Below, piece by piece: positions 7,236-12,346 of a stretch of 12,346 nucleotides of DNA (the stretch's first letter is position 1; every line of letters starts with the position of its first letter). Where the stretch lies: assembly GCA_934654755.1 (NCBI GenBank), contig CAKUGQ010000027.1, forward strand, positions 1 to 12,346, written 5' to 3'. A model generated the notes under the pieces. That model was not told the origin of the DNA. It searched no databases and saw nothing but the letters and a program-made list of their open reading frames with translations. A program made the position numbers and the translations under genes. This DNA is from an uncultured Oscillospiraceae bacterium (lineage in GTDB: Bacteria > Bacillota > Clostridia > Oscillospirales > Oscillospiraceae).

Positions 7236-7673
7236 ATGGAATTTCTGACCAATTCTCCGGAACAGACGGAAGCCGTCGGCGAAGCGCTTGGCGCGAAGCT
7301 GCGCGGCGGCGAAGTGATCGCCTACCGCGGTGCGCTCGGTGCAGGCAAAACCGCCTTTACGCGCGGACTTGCCCGCGGACTGGGCAGCGCAATGCGTGTG
7401 ACCAGCCCGACCTACACCGTTGTCAACGAATACCCCGACGGCAGAGTGCCGCTGTTCCATTTCGATATGTACCGTCTCGGTACCGCCGACGAACTGTTTG
7501 ACATCGGCTGGGAGGACTATCTTGCACGCGGCGGCGTCTGCGCCGTCGAATGGAGTGAGAACGTCCCGGAGGCCATGGCCGGCGCCGTTGTCGTCACAAT
7601 CTCCCCCACGGGCGGCGACACGCGCCGCATTACCATAGAAGGAGGACCGGAACTTGCGAATTTTAGCCTTTGA
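7236..7673 (+). CDS. tsaE: tRNA threonylcarbamoyladenosine biosynthesis ATPase TsaE
   Basis: This 145-residue protein is TsaE (YjeE/YdiB family), the ATPase that works with TsaB and TsaD to make the t6A modification at position 37 of ANN-decoding tRNAs. The P-loop is GALGAGKT (32-39), the switch region SPTYTVVNEY (57-66), and the downstream family motifs HFDMYRL (75-81), IGWEDYL (90-96) and AVEWSEN (103-109) are intact. The residue after the P-loop Thr is Ala40, where Thr is common; this is a mild variation. Length is normal. The gene overlaps tsaB by 20 bases, which supports coupled translation. Confidence 0.95.
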   Translation: MEFLTNSPEQTEAVGEALGAKLRGGEVIAYRGALGAGKTAFTRGLARGLGSAMRVTSPTYTVVNEYPDGRVPLFHFDMYRLGTADELFDIGWEDYLARGGVCAVEWSENVPEAMAGAVVVTISPTGGDTRRITIEGGPELANFSL

Positions 7674-8376
7674 AAGCTCTGCAAAGGTTGCGTCCGTCGC
7701 CGTTTTGCAGGACGGACTTCTTCTTGGCGAGAGCTATCTCAACTGCGGCCTGACCCATTCGGTCACTCTGCTCAGACAGGCGCAGGAGCTGCTGCACGGC
7801 TGCGGCCTGAGCGTTTCTGACATTGACGCCGTCGCCTGTGCCGCGGGACCGGGCAGCTTTACCGGCGTTCGCATCGGCGTAGCCGCCGCGAAGGGCTTCG
7901 CATGGGCGCGTGAGCTTCCCTGCCTCGGCGTCTCCACGCTGGAGGCAATGGCCTGGCAGGGCGCATACTTTGACGGTGCAATCCTCTGCGCGATGGACGC
8001 GCGGCGCGCGCAGGTATACTGTGCCGCCTTTGAATACACGGACGGCACGCTGCGCCGCCTGAGCGAAGATGCTGCGCTTTCTCTGGAGGACTGGGATTCG
8101 GTCACGAAAAAAATCGAAAAACCGAAAATAGTGGTTGGAGACGGCGCGTTTCTGTGCTATAATACCTTCGGTAAGTCACAGCCCGGCTGCATCCTTGCGC
8201 CGGAGCATCAGAGAATGCAGCGCGCCTCGGGCGTCGCGCTGGCGGCGTGGCCGCGTCTGCTCGCCGGAGAACCGGCGGACGGCGCCGCATTGGTGCCAAA
8301 CTACCTGCGTCTGTCGCAGGCGGAACGCGAGCGTGCCGAGCGGCTGCAAAATGCAAAGGAGTGTCCAAATGGGTAA
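7654..8376 (+). CDS. tsaB: tRNA threonylcarbamoyladenosine biosynthesis protein TsaB
   Basis: This 240-residue protein is TsaB (YeaZ), the non-catalytic ASKHA-fold partner of TsaD in t6A synthesis. The N-terminal LAFESSAKVASVAVLQDG strand pair replaces the usual LAIDTS form. The diagnostic AAGPGSFTGVRIG motif lies at about residues 63-75, and the C-terminal PNYLRL ending (followed by SQAERERAERL) is typical. Translation starts at TTG (7654), supported by AAGGAGG (7640-7646 region) 8 bases upstream; the start lies inside tsaE. The partners rimI and tsaD, which often follow tsaB in Clostridia, are absent here and upp follows instead with an 8-base overlap. A good internal promoter for upp lies near codon 170. 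Confidence 0.93.
   Translation: MRILAFESSAKVASVAVLQDGLLLGESYLNCGLTHSVTLLRQAQELLHGCGLSVSDIDAVACAAGPGSFTGVRIGVAAAKGFAWARELPCLGVSTLEAMAWQGAYFDGAILCAMDARRAQVYCAAFEYTDGTLRRLSEDAALSLEDWDSVTKKIEKPKIVVGDGAFLCYNTFGKSQPGCILAPEHQRMQRASGVALAAWPRLLAGEPADGAALVPNYLRLSQAERERAERLQNAKECPNG
8135..8163 (+). promoter_or_regulatory. Internal promoter for upp inside tsaB
   Basis: TTGGAG (8135-8140) and a perfect TATAAT (8158-8163) are 17 bases apart, with an extended TGC element before the -10 box. An A-rich stretch (8106-8129) lies just upstream and could act as an UP element. The predicted start near 8170 gives upp a leader of about 200 bases that overlaps the 3' part of tsaB. The elements are seen; activity is inference. 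Confidence 0.6.
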
Positions 8377-9001
8377 GGTACAAGTCTTAGATCATCCGCT
8401 GTTACAGCATAAGCTCGCCGTCCTTCGCGATAAGAACACCGGTGTCAAGGAATTCCGTGAAATCGTCGGTGAAATCGCCGCCCTGATGTGCTACGAAGCC
8501 ACCCGTAACCTTCCGACCGAGGAAGTCGAGATCGAAACCCCTGTGGCCGTAGCAAAGGTTCGCGTGCTCGCAGGCAAGAAGCTCGCCATCGTGCCGATCC
8601 TCCGTGCCGGCCTGGGCATGGTCGATTCCATGATTTCTCTCATCCCCTCGGCAAAGGTCGGCCACATCGGCCTGTACCGCGACCCGCAAACGCATGAACC
8701 GGTGCAGTATTACTGCAAGATGCCGCCCGATATCTCCGAGCGTCAGGTGTTCATTGTCGATCCGATGCTCGCCACCGGCGGCAGCGCCGTTGCGGCCATC
8801 GATATTCTGAAAAAGGAATACGGCTGCAAGTATATTACGCTGATGGACATCATCGCCGCACCGGAAGGCGTGAAGGCAGTGCGCGATGCGCATCCCGATG
8901 TGGACATCTATGTTGCGAACATCGACGAAAAGCTGAATGATCACGCCTACATCGTTCCCGGCCTGGGAGACGCAGGCGACCGCATTTTCGGAACGAAATA
9001 A
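8369..9001 (+). CDS. upp: Uracil phosphoribosyltransferase
   Basis: This 210-residue cytoplasmic enzyme converts uracil and PRPP to UMP, salvaging free uracil. It has the usual Upp opening MGKVQVLDHPLLQHKLAVLRDKNTG in full, the conserved PILRAGLGMVDSM segment (76-88), the PRPP-binding loop DPMLATGGS (131-139) and the uracil-binding C-terminal region ending YIVPGLGDAGDRIFGT. Length is as expected. The ATG at 8369 has AAAGGAG (8355-8361) upstream and overlaps the tsaB stop; an open in-frame extension upstream belongs to the tsaB region and is not part of the protein. It is the last gene of its transcript and ends at a strong terminator. With udk upstream it gives the cell both nucleoside and base routes to UMP. 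Confidence 0.97.
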   Translation: MGKVQVLDHPLLQHKLAVLRDKNTGVKEFREIVGEIAALMCYEATRNLPTEEVEIETPVAVAKVRVLAGKKLAIVPILRAGLGMVDSMISLIPSAKVGHIGLYRDPQTHEPVQYYCKMPPDISERQVFIVDPMLATGGSAVAAIDILKKEYGCKYITLMDIIAAPEGVKAVRDAHPDVDIYVANIDEKLNDHAYIVPGLGDAGDRIFGTK

Positions 9002-9014
9002 ACTGCACTTTGTG

Positions 9015-9055
9015 AATCATAACCACCGGCCGTGCCGGTGGTTATGATTATTTTT
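9015..9055 (+). terminator. Terminator of upp, built from a dispersed palindrome
   Basis: Bases 9015-9030 pair perfectly with 9034-9049 (16 bp) around a CGT loop, followed by ATTTTT (9050-9055). It is a strong plus-strand terminator. The stop codon of the convergent ATPase gene (9048-9050) lies in the outer edge of the stem. Bases 9015-9042 recur exactly at 12270-12297 after feoB, so the terminator belongs to a repeat family. Confidence 0.92.
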
Positions 9056-10103
9056 CTCCGAACAAATACGCAAGCGTCTTTTTCGTCAGCGCATCGATCC
9101 CCGCAAAATCTACAAACGGACTGCACAGCCGCTCGATGCGGTCATGCAGTGATTTGGCGTGCCTCATATGCTCCGCTGCACGTTCAAGCAGCGATGCACG
9201 CGTCTGCACACAGTATTCCAGCTCCTGCCGGAGTCGGGGATGCACCGTCGAATCCAGATCGATGCGGCAGAAACAGGGGCCGTCATAGCCGAACAGGGAC
9301 GATTCACTGACAAATGCCGTATCCGCCTGCGGCAGAAGCAGATAGGCGGGCGCGCCCTTGGCCTGCAGCGGCGTATAACCCGCAAGGCAGGTATGTCCCA
9401 GCGCTGCGGCGCGGTCACGGAGTGTCTGCAAAATATGCGGCGCAAGCCCGTATTCATCGTGCAGAACATAAACCCGTCCGCAGAGCGCAGGCGGCGTCTG
9501 CACGCAAACCGTTACGCCCCTCGGCGTAGCCGCAGCGAGAAAGCAGCGGCGCACATCTCCCGTCTGCCCCGTCGGCCGGAGCACGGAACGGCTCAGGCAT
9601 TGTGCCAGCTCGTCAAGCTCCCCCCGTATGGCGGGCAGCTCGTCTGTCAGCGCACGGATACTGTCGCCCAGACGGTCGGCAGCGGAGAGACAGGCGGTAA
9701 CATGACGGTAGCAGGCGGCATTCTCTCGCTGCACGGTGCGGATCTCCTCCTCTGCCTTCCGCATTGCCTCGGCGTCGTAAAAGGTCCCAAAGTTTACATA
9801 ATTTTCAGAGCCGCCGCAAAGCTCCGGTTCCAGAACGTGCGGCGAAGTGCCGTCGGCGATGGCAAACCCCAGCGCCGGGACACGGACACCGTCGAGAGAA
9901 TCCGGATCGGACGAACAGAGAATTGTCTCTGCGTCCAGTCCACGCCGTTTTGCCTCCTTTGCAACGGCGCGCATAAATGTGGATTTTCCACAGCCCGGTC
10001 CCCCCTTGATGATGAGCACACGGTCGCCGCGCCCAAAAAGCTCACGCGCATAGGAGCAAAAACCCTCCGACGCACAGGCGCCGAAAAAATACGATACAAG
10101 CAT
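9048..10103 (-). CDS. P-loop ATPase of unknown function (PRK06851-like) with a degenerate second domain
   Basis: This 351-residue protein resembles the uncharacterised twin P-loop family known to me as PRK06851, found in Bacillus and Clostridia; its role is not established. The first domain has a clear Walker A GGPGCGKST (34-42), then the family motif CSSDPDSLDGVRVPALGFAI in the expected place and an ADGTSPH turn. A helical, probably coiled-coil region follows (about 115-175). A second half-repeat starts near RRCFLAAATPRG, but where a second P-loop should stand the sequence reads YVLHDEYGLAPH, with no GxxGxGK[ST], and the partner motif is altered to GYTPLQAKGAPAYLLLP. The second site has therefore probably lost nucleotide binding. 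The ATG at 10103 is chosen because AAGGAGG (10118-10112) lies 8 bases before it; a TTG two codons earlier is too close. It has no operon partner. Confidence 0.75.
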   Translation of the reverse strand: MLVSYFFGACASEGFCSYARELFGRGDRVLIIKGGPGCGKSTFMRAVAKEAKRRGLDAETILCSSDPDSLDGVRVPALGFAIADGTSPHVLEPELCGGSENYVNFGTFYDAEAMRKAEEEIRTVQRENAACYRHVTACLSAADRLGDSIRALTDELPAIRGELDELAQCLSRSVLRPTGQTGDVRRCFLAAATPRGVTVCVQTPPALCGRVYVLHDEYGLAPHILQTLRDRAAALGHTCLAGYTPLQAKGAPAYLLLPQADTAFVSESSLFGYDGPCFCRIDLDSTVHPRLRQELEYCVQTRASLLERAAEHMRHAKSLHDRIERLCSPFVDFAGIDALTKKTLAYLFGEK

Positions 10104-10130
10104 TGGCAAGACCTCCTTCGCTATGGTCTA

Positions 10131-10146
10131 TGCCGCAGCTGCGGCA
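10131..10146. promoter_or_regulatory. Perfect 16-base palindrome, candidate operator
   Basis: TGCCGCAGCTGCGGCA is a perfect palindrome in the 108-base gap between the divergent ATPase and feoA genes. It is nested in a longer imperfect inverted repeat, GTCTATGCC (10126-10134) against GGTATAGAC (10171-10179). No strong promoter is visible for either gene; the best minus-strand guess is TTGCAT (10198-10193), 16 bases, TATACC (10176-10171). The palindrome could bind a dimeric regulator or form a hairpin. I see no recognised Fur or DtxR box. Confidence 0.35.
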
Positions 10147-10211
10147 GGTGTGCACCATTTCTCCTCACAGGGTATAGACTGTATCAAAGTTTATGCAATG
10201 GGAGGCTGCTT

Positions 10212-10448
10212 ATGGAGATCACTTTAGACCGGCTTGGGGTGGGAGAACACGGAATTATCACCGCACTGGGCGCACAGGGAGCGATGCGCCGCCGGTTTTT
10301 GGATTTTGGACTGATTGAGGGAACATCGGTCGAATGTCTGCGCGTCGGCCCATCGGGAAGTCCGATCCTGTACCGCGTGCGCGGCACACTTCTGGCACTG
10401 CGCCGTAAGGACGCTGCCTCGCTCTGTGCGGAGACGGAGCCGTCATGA
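10212..10448 (+). CDS. feoA: Ferrous iron transport protein A
   Basis: This 78-residue cytoplasmic protein has the SH3-like FeoA fold and is thought to support or regulate FeoB. The family pattern is clear: GEHGIITALG, then RRRFLDFGLIEGTSVECLRVGPSG, then YRVRGTLLALRRKDA. The ATG at 10212 has GGGAGG (10200-10205) 6 bases upstream; a long open extension in the same frame is only the shadow of the opposite ATPase gene. The stop overlaps the feoB start as ATGA, so the two are translationally coupled. Length is normal for a free-standing FeoA. Confidence 0.93.
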   Translation: MEITLDRLGVGEHGIITALGAQGAMRRRFLDFGLIEGTSVECLRVGPSGSPILYRVRGTLLALRRKDAASLCAETEPS

Positions 10449-12271
10449 CGACCGTCGCCCTTGCGGGCAACCCGAATGTGGGTAAAAGCACCATTTTTAA
10501 CGCTCTGACCGGCGGACATCAGCACACCGGAAATTGGCCCGGCAAAACCGTAGCGCTGGCGGAGGGCCGCTGCATAAGCGGCGGCAGAGAATTACGGCTT
10601 GTCGATCTGCCCGGCGCCTACTCGCTTGTCAGTCGTTCACCGGAGGAGGCCGTCGCAGAGGAATTTCTGCGCAGCGGCGAAGCCGCCTGCACGGTTGTCG
10701 TCTGCGATGCGACCTGTCTGGAGCGCAGCCTGATTCTTGCCCTGCAGATTCTGGAGCTGACCGAACGTGTGGTCGTTTGCATTAATCTGATGGACGAAGC
10801 AAAGACGGCCGGTCTGCACCCGGATACGCAGCTTTTATCAAAGCTTCTCGGTATCCCGGTCGTAGCGACCTCCGCGCGGCGCGGCGAGGGTCTGGAACGG
10901 CTGCGGCAAACGATCGTTGACGTTACGGAGGGCTTTGCTCCGCTGGACGCAAAGCGCCTCGGCTGTGGGCTGCGGGGACAAACACAAACGCAATCCGACG
11001 AAATCGCCCGTCTTTTCGTTCGCCGCGCGGAATCGCTTGCCGCACAAATTACGCAGGGCGTGCGTTCCGACAGACGTACCGAACGCCTCGACCGCGTGCT
11101 GCTGCATCCTGTCTGGGGGCGTCTGGCAATGCTGGGACTGCTGTTTTCCGTGTTCTGGCTGACAATTCGGGGGGCAAATCTGCCATCGGAGCTGCTGCAA
11201 TCCGGCTTTGACCAACTCGGTATCCTTCTGCGCAGAGCGCTGGACGCCGCCCTCCCCTCCGTCATCGCCGCCGCCCTGTGCGACGGTATTTATGCCACGG
11301 TCGCCCGCGTAATCTCCGTTATGCTGCCGCCGATGGCGATCTTCTTCCCCCTCTTTACGCTTCTGGAGGAGCTGGGCTATCTGCCGCGCATCGCATTTCT
11401 GCTTGACGAGCCGTTCCACCGTGCAGGAGCCTGCGGAAAGCAATCGCTGACGCTTTGCATGGGCTTCGGCTGCAACGCCGTCGGAGTAACCGGCTGCCGG
11501 ATCATCGACTCGCGCCGCGAACGGCTGATCGCCATCGTGACGAACGCGCTGGTGCCCTGCAACGGACGATTCCCGGGACTGATTTTCCTGATCTCCATGC
11601 TGTTCGGAAGGTCCGATGCCCTGTTGGGTGCACTGATCCTGACGTTGTGTATTCTCCTTGGCGTCGGTGTGACGCTGCTTTCGTCACGTCTTCTGAGCCG
11701 GACGCTGCTGCGCGGAGAGCCCTCCAGCTTTGTTCTGGAACTGCCGCCCTATCGAAAGCCCCGTATCGGGCGGCTGATTCTCAGCTCATTACGCGATCGG
11801 ACGCTCTTTATTCTCGGACGCGCCGCGCTGGTCGCCGCACCGGCCGGGCTGGTGATTTGGCTGCTGGCAAATGTGCGCATCGACGGTACGCCGATTCTGC
11901 AGCTTGCCGCCTCGTGGCTGCAGGCTCCCGCCGCCCTTCTGGGTCTGAGCGGCGCGGTGTTACTGGCCTTTCTCCTGGCCAGCCCGGCAAATGAGCTTGT
12001 TTTGCCTCTCCTGATGATGATCCTGACGGCCGGGAGCGTCTACGGCAATGCTTCCGGCACGCAAATGGCGCAGATACTCACCCAAAACGGCTGGAATCTG
12101 CGCCTGTGTCTGTGTATGCTGATATTCTTCCTCTTTCACTGGCCCTGCACAACAACGATTCTGACTGTCCACCGCGAAACGCGAAGTCTGAAGTGGACAC
12201 TGTTGGCCTTTGCCCTGCCGACAGCAGCAGGCATCTTACTTTGCGTGCTCGTCAACCTCATCCTGCCGTAA
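10445..12271 (+). CDS. feoB: Ferrous iron transport protein B, short cysteine-containing variant
   Basis: This 608-residue membrane protein imports ferrous iron using an N-terminal G domain. G motifs are G1 GNPNVGKST (8-16), the switch region HTGNWPGKT with Thr35, G3 DLPG (54-57), G4 NLMD (114-117) and G5 SAR. A helical spacer follows to about residue 215, then roughly eight to ten membrane segments. The first gate region holds MGFGCN (Cys343) and VPCNGRFP (Cys372), and HWPC (Cys568) lies near the C-terminus. The canonical E. coli form is longer and reads GFGCNVPA and CGARLP at the gate, so this belongs to the shorter Firmicutes type with CNGRFP. Iron is the expected substrate; another divalent metal is possible. 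No feoC follows. The TAA stop codon is supplied by the edge of the palindromic repeat. Confidence 0.93.
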   Translation: MTTVALAGNPNVGKSTIFNALTGGHQHTGNWPGKTVALAEGRCISGGRELRLVDLPGAYSLVSRSPEEAVAEEFLRSGEAACTVVVCDATCLERSLILALQILELTERVVVCINLMDEAKTAGLHPDTQLLSKLLGIPVVATSARRGEGLERLRQTIVDVTEGFAPLDAKRLGCGLRGQTQTQSDEIARLFVRRAESLAAQITQGVRSDRRTERLDRVLLHPVWGRLAMLGLLFSVFWLTIRGANLPSELLQSGFDQLGILLRRALDAALPSVIAAALCDGIYATVARVISVMLPPMAIFFPLFTLLEELGYLPRIAFLLDEPFHRAGACGKQSLTLCMGFGCNAVGVTGCRIIDSRRERLIAIVTNALVPCNGRFPGLIFLISMLFGRSDALLGALILTLCILLGVGVTLLSSRLLSRTLLRGEPSSFVLELPPYRKPRIGRLILSSLRDRTLFILGRAALVAAPAGLVIWLLANVRIDGTPILQLAASWLQAPAALLGLSGAVLLAFLLASPANELVLPLLMMILTAGSVYGNASGTQMAQILTQNGWNLRLCLCMLIFFLFHWPCTTTILTVHRETRSLKWTLLAFALPTAAGILLCVLVNLILP

Positions 12272-12346
12272 TCATAACCACCGGCCGTGCCGGTGGTATG
12301 CACTAGCCCCCTTGGGGCATGCCCATGGCCGAGCCTATAGGCTCAT
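12270..12346. repeat. Composite palindromic repeat, cut by the window end
   Basis: Several palindromes follow each other. ACCACCGGC (12277-12285) pairs with 12289-12297 around CGT (9 bp). GCCCC (12306-12310) pairs with GGGGC (12314-12318). GGGCATGCCC (12315-12324) is self-complementary and competes with the previous stem. GAGCCTATAGGCTC (12331-12344) is a perfect 14-base palindrome. The first 28 bases are identical to 9015-9042, the upp terminator. There is no T tract after the first hairpin, so termination of feoB by it is doubtful. The element type is not recognised, and it probably continues beyond the window. Confidence 0.75.

Noticed and set aside
8135..8368. In-frame upstream extension of upp
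   Set aside because: It overlaps tsaB in another frame, is not conserved Upp sequence, and the ATG at 8369 has its own binding site.
10104..10109. TTG start two codons before the ATPase ATG
   Set aside because: It is only 2 bases from the AAGGAGG site, too close for initiation; the ATG at 10103 has 8-base spacing.
9159..10211. In-frame upstream extension of feoA to 429 codons
   Set aside because: The extension is the antisense shadow of the P-loop ATPase gene; FeoA length and the binding site at 10200-10205 fix the start at 10212.
1..12346. CRISPR array, tRNA, rRNA, phage or transposase genes
   Set aside because: I saw no regularly spaced repeats, no tRNA cloverleaf, no rRNA sequence and no integrase or transposase motifs in any supported frame.

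Overview
The window reads as a chromosomal segment of a GC-rich Gram-positive bacterium, most likely a Clostridia member of the Oscillospiraceae/Ruminococcaceae type. The grounds are strong AAGGAGG ribosome binding sites, SigA-like promoters with 17-bp spacers, the rpsF-ssb-rpsR order, a Basic-membrane-protein-type nucleoside ABC transporter, and dispersed palindromic repeats. This placement is inference; no rRNA is present. All thirteen genes belong to recognisable families, and I do not see a clearly new multi-gene system.

Layout. Positions 1-75 hold a dispersed-repeat fragment. A near-consensus promoter (151-179) drives rpsF-ssb-rpsR (259-1322), which ends in a strong terminator. A second promoter (1413-1441) drives a four-gene operon (1492-5904): a twin-domain ABC ATPase, two BPD_transp_2 permeases and uridine kinase. 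This looks like nucleoside uptake followed by phosphorylation. Facing it on the minus strand is a FtsW/RodA/SpoVE-type (SEDS) glycosyltransferase (5957-7108), whose promoter lies back to back with the tsaE promoter. tsaE-tsaB-upp (7236-9001) overlap one another: two t6A tRNA-modification genes followed by uracil phosphoribosyltransferase. upp also appears to have its own promoter inside tsaB. Convergent to upp is a P-loop ATPase of unknown function (9048-10103, minus). feoA-feoB (10212-12271) encode ferrous iron uptake. The window ends inside a composite palindromic repeat.

Themes. Pyrimidine salvage occurs twice: nucleoside transporter plus udk, and upp. The most unusual non-coding signal is a GC-rich palindrome. 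It forms the upp terminator and recurs, with 28 identical bases, at the end of feoB. In both places the edge of the palindrome supplies the TAA stop codon of a gene (feoB, and the ATPase opposite upp). Other points worth a look are the degenerate second nucleotide-binding site of the unknown ATPase, the cysteine-containing FeoB variant, the missing substrate-binding lipoprotein gene, and a structured rpsF leader that may be an S6:S18 autoregulatory site.
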